Shown here: piece after piece, positions 9,381-20,151 of the stretch
How the letters are laid out: each line of letters opens with the position of its first letter
Numbering within the stretch: the stretch's first letter is position 1
Assembly (NCBI RefSeq): GCF_002300165.1
Contig: NZ_MLCE01000014.1
Location: 1 to 64,000 of the forward strand
Direction of reading: 5' to 3'
Source of the DNA: Streptomyces sp. Tue6028
GTDB taxonomy: Bacteria > Actinomycetota > Actinomycetes > Streptomycetales > Streptomycetaceae
DNA length: 64,000 bases
Translations under genes and position numbers: made by a program
The notes under the pieces: model-generated
Databases searched by the model: none
Told to the model about the DNA's origin: nothing
What the model saw: the letters and a program-made list of their open reading frames with translations, nothing else

Positions 9381-10919
9381 TCAGCCCCTCCCCAGCAGCA
9401 GCCGGGCCTCGCCGACCGTGATGACCGAACCGGTGACGAGGACGCCTCCGCCCGCGTACTCGCCCTCCTCCTCGGCGAGCGTGATCGCGGCCTCCAGGGC
9501 GTCGTCGAGCCGCGGCTCGACCTGCACCCGCTCGTCGCCGAAGATCTCGACGGCGATCCCGGCCAGCTCGTCCACGTCCATCGCGCGATGGCTGGAGTTC
9601 TGCGTCACGACGACCTCGGCGAAGATCGGCTCGAAGGCCTCCAGCAGCCCGCGTACGTTCTTGTCGCCGCTCGCGCCGACGACACCGATCAGCCGGCTGA
9701 AGTCGAAGACCTCGCTGACGGCCTCGGCGGTGGCACGGGCTCCGGCCGGATTGTGCGCGGCGTCCAGGACGACGGTCGGCGAGCGGCGCACGATCTCCAG
9801 GCGGCCCGGCGAGGAGACCGAGGCGAAGGCCTTGCGGACGGTGTCGATGTCGAGCCGCTCGGCGCGGGCCGCGCCGACGCCGAAGAACGCCTCGACCGCG
9901 GCGAGCGCCACGGCCGCGTTGTGCGCCTGGTACGCCCCGTGCAGCGGCAGGAAGACGTCCTCGTACTCCCCGCCGAGCCCGCGCAGCGTCACCAGCTGTC
10001 CGCCGACGGCGACCTGCCGTGCGACGACGCCGAACTCCAGGCCCTCGCGGGCGACGGTGGCGTCGACCTCCACGGCCTTCTTCAGCAGCACCTGGGCCGC
10101 GTCGACCGGCTGCTGCGCCAGGATGACGGTGGCGCCCTGCTTGACGATGCCGGCCTTCTCGACGGCGATCTCGCCGGGGGTCCCGCCGAGCCGGTCGGTG
10201 TGGTCGAGGTCGATGGGCGTCACCACGGCGACGTCACCGTCGATCACATTGGTGGCGTCCCAGCTGCCGCCCATGCCGACCTCGACGACGGCCACGTCGA
10301 CCGGCGCGTCCGCGAAGGCGGCGTACGCCATGCCGGTCAGCACCTCGAAGAAGGACAGCCGGTACTCCTGCTGCGAGTCGACCATCTCCACGTACGGCTT
10401 GATGTCCTCGTACGTCTCGATGAACCGCTCGGCGGAGATCGGCGCTCCGTCCAGGCTGATCCGCTCGGTGACCGACTGCACGTGCGGGCTGGTGTACCGC
10501 CCGGTGCGCAGGTCGAAGGCGCCGAGGAGGGCCTCGATCATGCGGGCCGTGGACGTCTTGCCGTTCGTCCCGGTGATGTGGATGGAGGGGTAGGCGCGCT
10601 GCGGCTCGCCGAGCACGTCCATCAGGGCGGCGATCCGGGCGACGGACGGCTCCAGCTTGGTCTCGCCCCAGCGGGTCGCGAGCTCCGCCTCGACCTCGCG
10701 CAGCGCCTTGTCGACCTCGGGGTCGGCCGGGCGCGCGGGGACGTCGGCCGCCGGGGCGCCACCTCCCTGGGTGCGCAGGGTGCGGCTGCCGGCCTCGATC
10801 ACCGCCAGGTCGGGGTCTCGGTCGGTCTCGGCCGCGACGATCTCGTCGAAGAGACCCAGCGGATCGCGGGGCTCCGGCTCGTCCGGCTCGCTGCTGTCGT
10901 GCGGGGGCAGGTCACTCAC
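9381..10919 (-). CDS. folC: Folylpolyglutamate synthase / dihydrofolate synthase
   Basis: Mur-ligase family enzyme of 512 aa that adds glutamate to dihydropteroate and to reduced folates, using ATP. The P-loop is ITGTNGKTSTAR (about residues 118-129) and the Mur-ligase central segment has VVEVGMGGSWDATN. The first ~70 residues are acidic and not part of the conserved fold, an N-terminal extension usual for Streptomyces FolC. It is 196 bp downstream of valS on the same strand, with a terminator hairpin between them, and is followed directly by the DUF4233 gene. Confidence 0.94.
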   Translation of the reverse strand: MSDLPPHDSSEPDEPEPRDPLGLFDEIVAAETDRDPDLAVIEAGSRTLRTQGGGAPAADVPARPADPEVDKALREVEAELATRWGETKLEPSVARIAALMDVLGEPQRAYPSIHITGTNGKTSTARMIEALLGAFDLRTGRYTSPHVQSVTERISLDGAPISAERFIETYEDIKPYVEMVDSQQEYRLSFFEVLTGMAYAAFADAPVDVAVVEVGMGGSWDATNVIDGDVAVVTPIDLDHTDRLGGTPGEIAVEKAGIVKQGATVILAQQPVDAAQVLLKKAVEVDATVAREGLEFGVVARQVAVGGQLVTLRGLGGEYEDVFLPLHGAYQAHNAAVALAAVEAFFGVGAARAERLDIDTVRKAFASVSSPGRLEIVRRSPTVVLDAAHNPAGARATAEAVSEVFDFSRLIGVVGASGDKNVRGLLEAFEPIFAEVVVTQNSSHRAMDVDELAGIAVEIFGDERVQVEPRLDDALEAAITLAEEEGEYAGGGVLVTGSVITVGEARLLLGRG

Positions 10920-11066
10920 GAGGCCAGTCTACGGAGCGCCGCGGGGTTGTGTTCGTGTGGGGTTTTCGCCCCGTCCGCCCGACCCGTCCCTGGTCCGCGC
11001 ACGTGGGGCTTCCGGGGCCCCGCACGGGCTCGTGCGGCCTCGGCGCCGGGCGCCGGAGGGCAGACA

Positions 11067-11107
11067 GCGTGACACCCCAAGGAGCCCTGCTCCCCGGGGT
11101 GTCACGC
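11067..11107 (-). terminator. Terminator hairpin after valS
   Basis: Perfect 12-bp inverted repeat, GCGTGACACCCC at 11067-11078 and its complement at 11096-11107, loop 17 bases, 8 bp past the valS stop codon. Confidence 0.7.
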
Positions 11108-11115
11108 GCCGGCGC

Positions 11116-13740
11116 CTACGCCTCGGGCAGGCGGTCCAGCTGTGCCTGGATACGGGCGATGTCCTCGTCCGCCTTGGCGAGCCGCGTGCGGATCTTCTCC
11201 ACGACGTTGTCCGGCGCCTTGGCGAGGAAGGCCTCGTTGCCGAGCTTGGCGTTCGCCTGGGCCTTCTCCTTCTCTGCGGCCGCGAGGTCCTTCGCAAGGC
11301 GCTTGCGCTCCGCGGCCACGTCGATGGTGCCCGACAGGTCGAGGGCGACCTCGGCGCCCGCGACCGGCAGGGTCGCCGTGGCCGAGAAGCCGTCGCCCTC
11401 CGGCTGAAGACGCAGCAGTTGGCGGATGGCCGCCTCGTGCGGGGCGAACGCCGTGCCGTCGAGCGTCAGCCGGGCCGGGACGCGCTGGCCGGGCTGGAGG
11501 CCCTGGTCGGCGCGGAACCGGCGGACCTCGGTGATGACCTGCTGGAGCGACTCGATCTCCCGCTCCGCGGCGTCGTCACGGAAGCCGCTGTCCTTCGGCC
11601 AGTCGGCGACGACGACCGACTCGCCACCGGTGAGGGTGGTCCAGAGGGTCTCCGTCACGAACGGGACGACCGGGTGGAGCAGGCGCAGCGTCACGTCCAG
11701 GACCTCACCGAGGACCCGGCCGGAGACCTTCGCGGCCTCGCCGCCGCCCATGAACGTCGTCTTGGACAGCTCGACGTACCAGTCGAAGACCTCGTCCCAG
11801 GCGAAGTGGTAGAGCGCGTCGGAGAGCTTCGCGAACTGGAAGTCCTCGTAGAACGCGTCGACCGCGGCCACGGTCTTGTTGAGCCGGGACAGGATCCAGC
11901 GGTCGGTCGCCGACAGCTTCTCCGGCTCGGGGAGCGGGCCCTCGACCGTCGCGCCGTTCATCAGCGCGAAGCGGGTGGCGTTCCAGATCTTGTTGGCGAA
12001 GTTCCGGGAGGCCTGGACCCAGTCCTCGCCGATCGGCACGTCCGTACCGGGGTTGGCACCGCGGGCCAGGGTGAAGCGGACGGCGTCGGAGCCGTACTTG
12101 TCCATCCAGTCGAGCGGGTCGACGACGTTGCCGAAGGACTTCGACATCTTCTTGCCGCGCTCGTCGCGGACCAGGCCGGTGAGGGCGATGGTCTTGAACG
12201 GGACCTCGCCGTCCATCGCGTACAGACCGAACATCATCATCCGGGCGACCCAGAAGAAGATGATGTCGTGGCCGGTGAGCAGGACGTCGGTCGAATAGAA
12301 CTTCTGCAGGTCGGGGGTGTTCTCCGGCCAGCCGAGCGTGGAGAACGGCCACAGGCCCGAGGAGAACCAGGTGTCGAGGACGTCGGTGTCCTGACGCCAG
12401 CCCTCACCGGTCGGCGCCTCCTCGTCGGGACCGACGCAGACGACCTCGCCGTCCGGCCCGTACCAGACGGGGATGCGGTGGCCCCACCACAGCTGGCGCG
12501 AGATGCACCAGTCGTGCATGTTGTCGACCCAGTCGAAGTAGCGCTTCGACATGTCGGCGGGGTGGATGGCGACCCGGCCGTCACGGACCGCGTCACCGGC
12601 GGCCTGCGCCAGCGGGCCGACCTTGACCCACCACTGCATGGACAGGCGCGGCTCGACGGTCGTCCGGCAGCGCGAGCAGTGGCCCACGGAGTGGGCGTAC
12701 GGGCGCTTCTCGGCGACGATCCGGCCCTGCGAGCGCAGCGCCGCGACGATGGCGCTGCGTGCCTCGAAGCGGTCCAGGCCCTGGAAGGGCCCGTGAACGG
12801 TGATGACGGCCCGCTCGTCCATGACCGTGATCGACTCCAGGCCGTGGCGCTGGCCGATCGCGAAGTCGTTCGGGTCGTGGGCGGGGGTGACCTTGACGGC
12901 ACCGGTGCCGAACTCGGGGTCGACGTGGGTGTCGGCGACGACGGGGATGGTCCGGTCGGTGAGCGGCAGCTTGATCCGCTTGCCCACCAGGTGCTTGTAC
13001 CGCTCGTCGTCGGGGTGGACGGCGACGGCGGTGTCGCCGAGCATCGTCTCGGCACGGGTGGTGGCGACCACGAGGGTCTCGTCGCCCTCCCCGTACTTGA
13101 TGGAGACGAGCTCGCCGTCGTCCTCCTGGTACTCGACCTCGATGTCCGAGATCGCCGTCAGACAGCGCGGGCACCAGTTGATGATGCGTTCGGCGCGGTA
13201 GATCAGCTCGTCGTCGTACAGCTTCTTGAAGATGGTCTGGACGGCCTTCGACAGGCCCTCGTCCATGGTGAACCGCTCGCGGTCCCAGTCGACGCCGTCC
13301 CCGAGGCGCCGCATCTGGCCGAGGATCTTGCCGCCGTACTCTTCCTTCCACTGCCAGACGCGCTCGACGAACTCCTCGCGCCCGAGGTCCTGCCGGGACT
13401 TGCCCTCCTCGGCGAGCTGCTGCTCGACCTTGTTCTGGGTGGCGATGCCGGCGTGGTCCATGCCGGGCAGCCACAGGGCCTCGTACCCCTGCATGCGCTT
13501 GCGGCGGGTGAGGGCGTCCATCAGCGTGTGCTGGAAGGCGTGGCCCAGGTGCAGGGAACCGGTGACGTTCGGCGGGGGGATGACGATGGTGTACGCCGGC
13601 TTCTCGCTCTTCGCGTCGGCGGCGAAGTACCCCTTGTCCACCCAGCGCTCGTACAGCTTCCCCTCTACCTCGGCCGGCGCGTACTGGGTCGGCAGTTCGG
13701 GAGTGGATGCTGGCGGCTGCTGCTGAGCGTTGTCGGTCAC
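11116..13740 (-). CDS. valS: Valyl-tRNA synthetase
   Basis: Class I aminoacyl-tRNA synthetase of 874 aa that charges tRNA-Val. The HIGH motif appears as HLGH in [15 protein letters not shown] (about residue 60) and the KMSKS loop as KKMSKSFGN (about 535). Between them is the CP1 editing domain that removes mischarged threonine. The C-terminus has the anticodon-binding region and a coiled-coil arm with repeated [16 protein letters not shown] charged residues. Length is normal. The start is shared by a long antisense frame that is only a shadow. It reads away from a plus-strand membrane-protein gene, with 136 bp of shared promoter region. Confidence 0.97.
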   Translation of the reverse strand: MTDNAQQQPPASTPELPTQYAPAEVEGKLYERWVDKGYFAADAKSEKPAYTIVIPPPNVTGSLHLGHAFQHTLMDALTRRKRMQGYEALWLPGMDHAGIATQNKVEQQLAEEGKSRQDLGREEFVERVWQWKEEYGGKILGQMRRLGDGVDWDRERFTMDEGLSKAVQTIFKKLYDDELIYRAERIINWCPRCLTAISDIEVEYQEDDGELVSIKYGEGDETLVVATTRAETMLGDTAVAVHPDDERYKHLVGKRIKLPLTDRTIPVVADTHVDPEFGTGAVKVTPAHDPNDFAIGQRHGLESITVMDERAVITVHGPFQGLDRFEARSAIVAALRSQGRIVAEKRPYAHSVGHCSRCRTTVEPRLSMQWWVKVGPLAQAAGDAVRDGRVAIHPADMSKRYFDWVDNMHDWCISRQLWWGHRIPVWYGPDGEVVCVGPDEEAPTGEGWRQDTDVLDTWFSSGLWPFSTLGWPENTPDLQKFYSTDVLLTGHDIIFFWVARMMMFGLYAMDGEVPFKTIALTGLVRDERGKKMSKSFGNVVDPLDWMDKYGSDAVRFTLARGANPGTDVPIGEDWVQASRNFANKIWNATRFALMNGATVEGPLPEPEKLSATDRWILSRLNKTVAAVDAFYEDFQFAKLSDALYHFAWDEVFDWYVELSKTTFMGGGEAAKVSGRVLGEVLDVTLRLLHPVVPFVTETLWTTLTGGESVVVADWPKDSGFRDDAAEREIESLQQVITEVRRFRADQGLQPGQRVPARLTLDGTAFAPHEAAIRQLLRLQPEGDGFSATATLPVAGAEVALDLSGTIDVAAERKRLAKDLAAAEKEKAQANAKLGNEAFLAKAPDNVVEKIRTRLAKADEDIARIQAQLDRLPEA

Positions 13741-13876
13741 GGGGTCAGTTTAGGGGCGTCACGCCCCTGTCCCGAAACACGATTCTTTCGTAACGGTGCG
13801 GGCCCCGGGGGGTGGGGCGCCTGACCTGTGCGCCAGGATGTTCGGAACACATAAGCATCTGGAGGGGAACCCAGTA

Positions 13877-14827
13877 ATGAGCTACAACCAGCCGGGCCCG
13901 TACGGCGGGCAGCCCCAGCAGCCCGGACCGCACGGTCAGCCGGGCCCGTACGGCCAGCAGCCGCCGCAGGCCCCCCAGCCCGGCTACGGCTACCCCCAGC
14001 AGGCGCCGCCCGCGCAGCAGCCCGGCTACGGCTACCCGCAGCAGGCCCCCCAGGGCGTCCCGCCGCAGACCCCTCCCTACGGCCAGCAGCCGTACGGCCA
14101 GCAGCCCTACGGCGCCGTGCCGCAGCCGCCGGCCCCGGAGGGCGGCAAGAAGAAGACCGGCCTCATCATCGGCGCGGTCGCGGTCGTCGCGGCGATCGCG
14201 GTGGGCGCGTACTTCGTGATCGGCGGCGGAGGCGGCGGCTCGGACGTCGCGGACGACGGCCCGCACAAGCTGACGACGCCTGCGACGGTGATCAACGGCG
14301 AGTACAAGAAGAGCGACAAGTCCGACGACACCGGCGGCATGACCAAGTCGGACCTGAAGGACGCCGAGGGCTGGGGTGTGCAGAACCCCAAGGACGTGAG
14401 CGCGGCGTACCAGTCGGGTGACGAGAGCAACCCGCTCGCCATGAAGCAGATCTCGTTCGGCGGTGTCTACGGCACCATCGACGACCCCGAGAAGGCCGTC
14501 GACAACATGTTCGCCGACATGAAGAAGAACCAGGAGAAGGAGGGCACCGACGACGGCGAACTCGTCGGCAGCCCCAAGGCCTACGAGCCGAGCGGCCTCG
14601 ACGGCGCCGTCCTCAAGTGCCAGGAGGTCAAGGTCAAGAACGACAAGTCCTCCTCGGGCGGCCCCAGCGAGTTCACGATGCCGGTCTGCATCTGGGGCGA
14701 CCACAGCACCCTCGGGTTCGTCATGCCGATCGACATCGCCAGCATGATGGCCGGCAAGGGCAGCACTCCGGAGGCCGCGGCCGACATCGCCGCCAAGCTC
14801 CGCAAGGACGTCCGCGTCAAGATCTGA
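13877..14827 (+). CDS. Membrane-anchored protein with Pro/Gln/Gly-Tyr-rich N-terminus
   Basis: 316 aa protein of unknown function. Residues 1-90 are cytoplasmic low complexity with repeated QPGYGYPQQ units; after a KKK stretch comes one membrane helix (about 97-117), followed by an extracytoplasmic domain of about 190 residues with two cysteines (CQEVKV and PVCIWG) that could form a disulfide. The ATG at 13877 is preceded by GGAGGGGAAC at a normal distance, which decides the start; an upstream in-frame extension to 13796 lacks a ribosome-binding site. Similar QPGYGYP-tailed membrane proteins are common in Streptomyces. It stands alone between valS and clpX. Confidence 0.85.
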   Translation: MSYNQPGPYGGQPQQPGPHGQPGPYGQQPPQAPQPGYGYPQQAPPAQQPGYGYPQQAPQGVPPQTPPYGQQPYGQQPYGAVPQPPAPEGGKKKTGLIIGAVAVVAAIAVGAYFVIGGGGGGSDVADDGPHKLTTPATVINGEYKKSDKSDDTGGMTKSDLKDAEGWGVQNPKDVSAAYQSGDESNPLAMKQISFGGVYGTIDDPEKAVDNMFADMKKNQEKEGTDDGELVGSPKAYEPSGLDGAVLKCQEVKVKNDKSSSGGPSEFTMPVCIWGDHSTLGFVMPIDIASMMAGKGSTPEAAADIAAKLRKDVRVKI

Positions 14828-14842
14828 CGCGCGGAACGGACG

Positions 14843-14884
14843 ACGGAGGTGGGGCCCGGCCGGACGGCCGGGCCCCACCTCCGT
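14843..14884 (+). terminator. Strong terminator after the Pro/Gln-rich membrane protein gene
   Basis: Perfect 19-bp inverted repeat (arms 14843-14861 and 14866-14884) with a GGAC loop, followed by TTTG. It begins 15 bp after the stop codon of the plus-strand gene. Confidence 0.85.
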
Positions 14885-14933
14885 TTGTGCTCAGGGCAGT
14901 TGGCCGGGAGGCCCGACGCCCTGTGCGCACGCA

Positions 14934-14968
14934 GAAGGGCGCCCGGTGAGATTCACCGGGCGCCCTTC
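14934..14968 (-). terminator. Strong terminator after clpX
   Basis: Perfect 16-bp inverted repeat, arms 14934-14949 and 14953-14968, 3-base loop, 19 bp past the clpX stop. It would end the clpX transcript. Confidence 0.8.
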
Positions 14969-14987
14969 GCCGTATGCCTGGCCGGCG

Positions 14988-16274
14988 TTACGCCGTCTTC
15001 TGCTCCCCCGAGCCGCCGCGGCGGGCGTCGCGGGGGATCAGGGTGGGGTTCACGTTCGAGTGGACGACGTCCGCCGTGATGACGACCCGGGCGACGTCCT
15101 TGCGCGAGGGGACCTCGTACATCACTGACATCAGGACTTCCTCCATGATGGCGCGCAGACCACGGGCACCGGTCTGGCGGAGGATGGCCTGGTCGGCGAT
15201 GGCCTCCAGGGCCTCACGCTCGAAGTCCAGCTCCACGCCGTCGAGTTCGAAGAGGCGCTGGTACTGCTTCACCAGTGCGTTGCGCGGCTCGACGAGGATC
15301 TGGAGCAGGGCCTCGCGGTCCAGGTTGTGGACCGAGGTGATGACGGGCAGACGCCCGATGAACTCGGGGATCATGCCGAACTTGACCAGGTCCTCGGGCA
15401 TGACGTCCTCGAACTGGTCCTTGGACTCCAGCTCCCGCTTGGAGCGGATGGTCGCACCGAAGCCGATGCCCTTCGCGCCCGCCCGCGCCTCGATGAGCTT
15501 CTCCAGGCCCGCGAAGGCACCGCCCACGATGAACAGGACGTTCGTCGTGTCGATCTGGATGAACTCCTGGTGCGGGTGCTTGCGGCCGCCCTGGGGCGGT
15601 ACGGAGGCGGTGGTGCCCTCCAGGATCTTCAGCAGGGCCTGCTGGACGCCCTCACCGGACACGTCACGCGTGATCGACGGGTTCTCGCTCTTGCGGGCGA
15701 CCTTGTCGATCTCGTCGATGTAGATGATGCCGGTCTCGGCCTTCTTGACGTCGTAGTCCGCCGCCTGGATGAGCTTCAGCAGGATGTTCTCGACGTCCTC
15801 GCCGACATACCCCGCCTCGGTCAGCGCGGTCGCGTCGGCGATGGCGAACGGCACGTTCAGCATCCGGGCCAGGGTCTGCGCCAGGAGCGTCTTGCCCGAG
15901 CCCGTGGGGCCGAGCAGCAGGATGTTCGACTTCGCCAACTCGATGGCGTCGTCACGGTTCTGGCCGGTGCTGTTCTCGCCGGCCTGGACCCGCTTGTAGT
16001 GGTTGTACACCGCGACCGAGAGGGCCTTCTTGGCCGACTCCTGGCCGACCACGTACCCCTCCAGGAACTCGTAGATCTCGCGGGGCTTGGGGAGTTCCTC
16101 CCACCGCACCTCGCTCGTCTCCGCGAGCTCCTCTTCGATGATCTCGTTGCAGAGATCGATGCACTCGTCGCAGATGTACACACCGGGGCCTGCGATGAGC
16201 TTCTTGACCTGCTTCTGGCTCTTGCCACAGAACGAGCACTTGAGCAGATCGCCGCCGTCACCGATGCGTGCCAC
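14988..16274 (-). CDS. clpX: ATP-dependent Clp protease, ATP-binding subunit ClpX
   Basis: AAA+ unfoldase of 428 aa that feeds substrates to the ClpP1P2 protease. It has the N-terminal four-cysteine zinc-binding domain (CSFCGK and [10 protein letters not shown], about residues 13-41), the Walker A motif GPTGSGKT and Walker [11 protein letters not shown] chose the GTG at 16274: it is preceded by AAGGGGAAG seven bases upstream and gives the usual 428-residue ClpX beginning [13 protein letters not shown]. The frame is open for another 43 residues upstream, but these do not resemble ClpX. It lies 160 bp downstream of clpP2, the standard order in Streptomyces. Confidence 0.96.
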   Translation of the reverse strand: MARIGDGGDLLKCSFCGKSQKQVKKLIAGPGVYICDECIDLCNEIIEEELAETSEVRWEELPKPREIYEFLEGYVVGQESAKKALSVAVYNHYKRVQAGENSTGQNRDDAIELAKSNILLLGPTGSGKTLLAQTLARMLNVPFAIADATALTEAGYVGEDVENILLKLIQAADYDVKKAETGIIYIDEIDKVARKSENPSITRDVSGEGVQQALLKILEGTTASVPPQGGRKHPHQEFIQIDTTNVLFIVGGAFAGLEKLIEARAGAKGIGFGATIRSKRELESKDQFEDVMPEDLVKFGMIPEFIGRLPVITSVHNLDREALLQILVEPRNALVKQYQRLFELDGVELDFEREALEAIADQAILRQTGARGLRAIMEEVLMSVMYEVPSRKDVARVVITADVVHSNVNPTLIPRDARRGGSGEQKTA

Positions 16275-16434
16275 GGTGTGCTTCCCCTTCGCCTGGGAGA
16301 CGCCTAGGTCCAGCGGCTCCTGGTGCTGCCTTATGTCCGACGGTACCTTGCCGAGCCCCCCGTTCGGGCCCCCCTTGGCGTGGTTCACTTTGTCGTGAAC
16401 CACACCAAGGAGCGACAGACGGTACAGCGATACG

Positions 16435-17115
16435 TCACACGACCGCGGAGTTGTTCATCTTCCGGGTGGAGATGATCTGGTCGATCAGACCGTACGCGAG
16501 CGCGTCCTCGGCGGTGAGGATCTTGTCGCGCTCGATGTCCTCGCGGATCTTCTCGATCGGCGTGGTCGAGTGCTTGGCCAGCATCTCTTCGAGCTGCGAA
16601 CGCATCCGGAGGATCTCGTTCGCCGCGATCTCGAGGTCCGAGACCTGGCCGCGGCCGGTCTCGCTGTAGGGCTGGTGGATCAGCACTCGGGCGTTCGGCA
16701 GCGCCATGCGCTTGCCCGGCGTACCGGCGGCCAGCAGGATCGCGGCGGCCGAGGCGGCCTGGCCCATGCAGACCGTCTGGATGTCCGGCTTCACGAACTG
16801 CATCGTGTCGTAGATGGCCGTGAGCGCCGTGAAGGAGCCGCCGGGGCTGTTGATGTAGACCGAGATGTCACGGTCGGGGTCCATCGACTCCAGGCACAGC
16901 AGCTGCGCCATGACGTCGTTGGCGGAGGCGTCGTCGATCTGCACGCCGAGGAAGATCACGCGCTCCTCGAAGAGCTTCGCGTACGGGTCGTACTCGCGCA
17001 CGCCCTGCGAGGTGCGCTCGACGAAGCGCGGGATGACGTAGCGGGACTCCGCGCGAGGGCCGGTGTACTCGGCCTGCGTGCGGGCGTAGAGGCCGCTGCC
17101 GGGGAAGTCGTTCAC
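16435..17115 (-). CDS. clpP2: ATP-dependent Clp protease proteolytic subunit ClpP2
   Basis: Serine peptidase of 226 aa, second subunit of the ClpP1P2 barrel. The catalytic triad is visible: Ser122 in MGQAASAAA, His147 in VLIHQP, and an Asp near residue 197 in DIERDK. Compared with ClpP1 it has about 20 extra N-terminal residues before the FEERVIFLG strand, likely a processed propeptide. It begins 110 bp after the clpP1 stop, and the two are normally cotranscribed. In Streptomyces this pair is needed for normal development and for degrading the AdpA-type and PopR-type regulators. Confidence 0.95.
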   Translation of the reverse strand: MNDFPGSGLYARTQAEYTGPRAESRYVIPRFVERTSQGVREYDPYAKLFEERVIFLGVQIDDASANDVMAQLLCLESMDPDRDISVYINSPGGSFTALTAIYDTMQFVKPDIQTVCMGQAASAAAILLAAGTPGKRMALPNARVLIHQPYSETGRGQVSDLEIAANEILRMRSQLEEMLAKHSTTPIEKIREDIERDKILTAEDALAYGLIDQIISTRKMNNSAVV

Positions 17116-17225
17116 TGTGTCTCCTGAAGAGCCTGAAAAGGGCTGAGGCGGTCGGCTGGGGGCCTTGAGGGGCGCGTGTACGTCGATGCACTCCGGCTCG
17201 CGCCACAGTGCGCCGCGTACGCCGG

Positions 17226-17846
17226 TTACGCCGCCCCGGTGCCGCCGCCGCCCGGCATGCCGGCAGCGGTGGGCATGATGTCGTCGATGAGGCCGTACTC
17301 CTTGGCCTCGATCGGGTCGAACCAGCGGTCGCGGTCCGAGTCACGAGTGATCTGCTCGACCGTCTGCCCGGTGTGGAAGGAGGTCAGCTCCGCCATCCGC
17401 TTCTTGGTGTGCAGCAGCCGCTCGGCGTGGATCTTGATGTCCGACGCGGAGCCGGCGAGGCCCGCGGAGGGCTGGTGGATCAGGATCTCGGCGTTCGGCA
17501 GGGCGAAGCGCTTTCCGGGGGTACCGGCACTGAGCAGGAACTGGCCCATCGAGGCCGCCATGCCCATGGCGATCGTCACCACGTCGTTCTTGATGTACTG
17601 CATGGTGTCGTAGATCGCCATGCCGGCCGTGATCGATCCGCCGGGGCTGTTGATGTAGAGGTAGATGTCCTTGTCCGGGTCGGAGGCAAGGAGCAGCAGC
17701 TGCGCAGTGATCTTGTTGGCGATGTCGTCGTCCACCGGCTGGCCGAGGAAGATGATCCGCTCGTTGAGCAGCCGGTTGTAGACCTGGTCGCCGAGGCCAC
17801 CACCGAAGTTGGGCTCACCGGCGGCGGAGGGCATCAGATTCGTCAC
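17226..17846 (-). CDS. clpP1: ATP-dependent Clp protease proteolytic subunit ClpP1
   Basis: Serine peptidase of 206 aa. Triad: Ser99 in MGMAASMGQ, His124 in ILIHQP, Asp173 in DSDRDRWF. I placed the start at the GTG at 17846 because AGGTGG lies five bases upstream and the resulting N-terminus [17 protein letters not shown] agrees with Streptomyces ClpP1; a longer frame up to 17924 is open but looks non-coding. It is the first gene of the clpP1P2 operon. A ClgR-type box lies 169 bp upstream of the start, which fits the known control of this operon by ClgR. Confidence 0.95.
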   Translation of the reverse strand: MTNLMPSAAGEPNFGGGLGDQVYNRLLNERIIFLGQPVDDDIANKITAQLLLLASDPDKDIYLYINSPGGSITAGMAIYDTMQYIKNDVVTIAMGMAASMGQFLLSAGTPGKRFALPNAEILIHQPSAGLAGSASDIKIHAERLLHTKKRMAELTSFHTGQTVEQITRDSDRDRWFDPIEAKEYGLIDDIMPTAAGMPGGGGTGAA

Positions 17847-18014
17847 GTATCCACCTGCTCGTCTTACGACGGCGCCGGGCCGTCTCACGTCTTCTGCAGG
17901 GGCCTGGGACCCCGGGTTCCGCACCGCCTCCCGGCGGCGTCCGGGGACTCCCCTGCCCTCGTATTCATGGACCCTAACGCGCGGCTCCCTCCGGGGAATC
18001 CCGCAGAGGGAACT

Positions 18015-18028
18015 GTTCGCTGTGAGCG
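18015..18028 (-). promoter_or_regulatory. ClgR-type operator upstream of clpP1
   Basis: GTTCGCTGTGAGCG matches the GTTCGC-N5-GCG pattern that I recall for the Streptomyces regulator ClgR, which activates clpP1P2, clpC1 and lon. It lies 169 bp upstream of the clpP1 GTG. The match is by eye and the box is given as written on the plus strand. Confidence 0.6.
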
Positions 18029-18179
18029 CATGCGCTCCGCTCGCTCCACCAGGGTCTCGGTCCCGTTGCCCGGGGGGCTCGGGGCGGTGGGGGCACCCCC
18101 GAACGGCCGCACCCGACGAGGGCCCGGGGGGCGGGACGCGGCTGCGGGACGGTGGGGGTTGCTCGCGCAGTTCCCCGCG

Positions 18180-18268
18180 CCCCTGGGCATGTCGGTGGGG
18201 GCCGCGGAGCGAAGGTCCCGGGGCCCCTGGGCATGTCCGTGGGGGCCCGCGGAGCGGAGGTCCCGGGG
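18180..18268. repeat. Two-copy 44-45 bp tandem repeat
   Basis: Unit 1 (18180-18223) and unit 2 (18224-18268) differ by three changes or so. Each starts CCCCTGGGCATGTC and ends GGTCCCGGGG. A third partial start follows at about 18269. It lies between the tig terminator and the clpP1 promoter. Confidence 0.75.
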
Positions 18269-18284
18269 CCCCTGCGGGGTATGC

Positions 18285-18326
18285 CGACGGGCCCCCGGGG
18301 ACGTGGGAGTCTCCGGGGGCCCGTCG
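18285..18326 (-). terminator. Terminator hairpin after tig
   Basis: Perfect 14-bp outer stem, CGACGGGCCCCCGG at 18285-18298 and its complement at 18313-18326, with a further GAC/GTC pairing inside. It starts 20 bp after the tig stop. Confidence 0.75.
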
Positions 18327-18346
18327 AAGGCTTACCGCTGAGGCGA

Positions 18347-19720
18347 TCAGGCCTCGGTGGTCTCCTCGGACTCGGTGGCGGCCTCGACGGTCTCGGCCGT
18401 CTCGTCCTCCTCGTCGTCCAGGTCGACGATCTCGCCGTTGGTGTCCTTGACCGTGGCGGCCTCGACGACGACCGCGAGGGCCTTGCCGCGGGCGACCTCG
18501 CCGACGAGCATCGGCACCTGGCCGCCCTCGACGACGGCCTGGGCGAACTGGTCGGGGGACATGCCGGAGGAGGCCGCGCGCCGCATGAGGTGCTCGGTGA
18601 GCTCCTCCTGGTTGACGTTCAGCTTCTCCTTGTTGACGAGCTCGTCAAGGACGAACTGCGTCTTGATGCCCTTGACCGCCGCTTCCTTGGTCTCGGCGTC
18701 GAACTCTTCCTCGGTCTTGCCCTGGATCTCCAGGTACTTCGCGAGGTCGAGGCCCATCTGGCCGAGCTGGTGGTGCTCCAGGTTGTGCTTGCGGGTGTTG
18801 ATCTCGTCCTCGAGCAGCTTCTCGGGGACGGGCACCTCGACCAGCTCGAGCAGCTTCTCCAGGACGCGCTCCTGGGCCTGCGTGGCCTGGTCGTACTGCT
18901 TCATGTTCTCGAGGCGCTTGCGGCTGTCCGCCTTGAGCTCGTCGAGGGTGTCGAACTCGGAGGCGAGCTGCGCGAAGTCGTCGTCGAGCTCGGGGAGCTC
19001 ACGCGCGGCGACCTGGGTGACCTTGACGGCGACCTCGGCCTCCTTGCCGGCGGCTGAGCCGCCCTTGAGCTCGGAGGTGAAGGTGGCCTCGCCACCGGCC
19101 TCCAGGCCCTTCACGGCGTCGTCGATGCCGTCGAGCAGCTCGCCGGAGCCGATGGTGTAGGAGACACCGCTGGCGATGCCGTCCTCCAGCACCTCGCCGT
19201 CGACCTTGGCCTCCAGGTCGATGGTGACGACGTCGCCGTCCTCGGCGGCGCGCTCGACCGGGGAGGTCGACGCGAAGCGCTCGCGCAGGTCGGAGACGGC
19301 CTTGTCGATGTCCTCGTCGGTGACCTCGACGGCGTCGACCTCGACCTCGATGCCGGAGTAGTCCGGGATCTCGATGGCGGGGCGGACGTCGACCTCGGCG
19401 GTGAAGTTCAGCGTCTCGCCGTCCTTCAGCTCCGTGATGTCGACCTCGGGCTGGCCGAGGACGTTCAGCTCAGCCTCGTTGACCGCTTCGGTGTAGAACT
19501 TCGGGAGCGCGTCGTTGACGGCCTCCTCGAGCACGGCGCCCCGACCGAACCGCTGGTCGATGACGCGCGCCGGGATCTTGCCCTTCCGGAAGCCCTTCAC
19601 CGTGACCTGCTGGTTGATCTTCTTGTACGCCGCGTCGAGGCTGTCCTTGAGCTCCTCGAAGGGCACCTCGACAGTGAGCCGAACCCGGGTCGGGTTCAGG
19701 TTCTCCACGGCGCTCTTCAC
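18347..19720 (-). CDS. tig: Trigger factor (ribosome-associated chaperone)
   Basis: 457 aa chaperone that meets nascent chains at the ribosome exit tunnel. It has the N-terminal ribosome-binding domain with the signature [12 protein letters not shown] (about residues 43-54), a central FKBP-like prolyl isomerase domain (about 155-245), and a long helical C-terminal domain. The C-terminus ends in an acidic tail rich in Glu, Asp and Thr, as in other actinobacterial trigger factors. It lies upstream of the clpP1P2-clpX genes on the same strand but behind its own terminator, so it is a separate unit. Confidence 0.96.
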   Translation of the reverse strand: MKSAVENLNPTRVRLTVEVPFEELKDSLDAAYKKINQQVTVKGFRKGKIPARVIDQRFGRGAVLEEAVNDALPKFYTEAVNEAELNVLGQPEVDITELKDGETLNFTAEVDVRPAIEIPDYSGIEVEVDAVEVTDEDIDKAVSDLRERFASTSPVERAAEDGDVVTIDLEAKVDGEVLEDGIASGVSYTIGSGELLDGIDDAVKGLEAGGEATFTSELKGGSAAGKEAEVAVKVTQVAARELPELDDDFAQLASEFDTLDELKADSRKRLENMKQYDQATQAQERVLEKLLELVEVPVPEKLLEDEINTRKHNLEHHQLGQMGLDLAKYLEIQGKTEEEFDAETKEAAVKGIKTQFVLDELVNKEKLNVNQEELTEHLMRRAASSGMSPDQFAQAVVEGGQVPMLVGEVARGKALAVVVEAATVKDTNGEIVDLDDEEDETAETVEAATESEETTEA

Positions 19721-19925
19721 GGTTCGGTCTCCTTGTGGCTGACTTCTTGGGGGTTCTGCTGCGTGCTCCTGCCGGATCCGGCAGGGCCTTCAGCGGATTC
19801 GCGGCCCTTGAGAGACGTGAGAGTGCAGACACACGGGCGCGCAGCTTGCATAGTAACCGCAGGCGGTACACGCCCCAAAAGGTGATCTTCTGAGGGTCGG
19901 CGCCCCGCAGGGTTCCGGCTCGTGG

Positions 19926-19999
19926 TCGGGGTGGCGGGATTTGAACCCACGGCCTTCCGCTCCCAAAGCGGACGCGCTACCAAGCTGCGCCACACCCCG
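19926..19999 (-). tRNA. tRNA-Pro (anticodon TGG)
   Basis: 74-nt cloverleaf on minus. Acceptor CGGGGTG pairs with CACCCCG; D-arm GCGCAGCTTGGTAGCGC; anticodon loop TTTGGGA with TGG; T-arm GTGGG TTCAAAT CCCGC. CCA is not encoded. It lies about 200 bp upstream of tig. Confidence 0.95.
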
Positions 20000-20151
20000 T
20001 CGGTGCGACACGTAGGGTACATGCCCGCAGGCAGTGCAGCTGCCGCATTTCCCAGGCGTGCGGGCGACGCCGAAACGGGGTGTGCGGCGGAGGGGTTCGA
20101 CCCGCTACGATGCCTCCTGTGCCGCGGTCACTGACCTGCGGCGCCGCCTGT

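Larger units (their letters stand above)
17847..18346. promoter_or_regulatory. 500-bp regulatory gap between tig and clpP1
   Basis: No gene is seen. From clpP1 outward it holds the clpP1 promoter area, the ClgR-like box (18015-18028), G-rich low-complexity sequence, a two-copy tandem repeat (18180-18268) and the tig terminator (18285-18326). Confidence 0.6.

Noticed and set aside
10657..13824. 1055-codon open frame on plus, antisense to valS and folC
   Set aside because: It is the GC-rich shadow frame of valS; composition is Val/Gly/Asp/Arg repeats with no domain, and valS on minus is certain.
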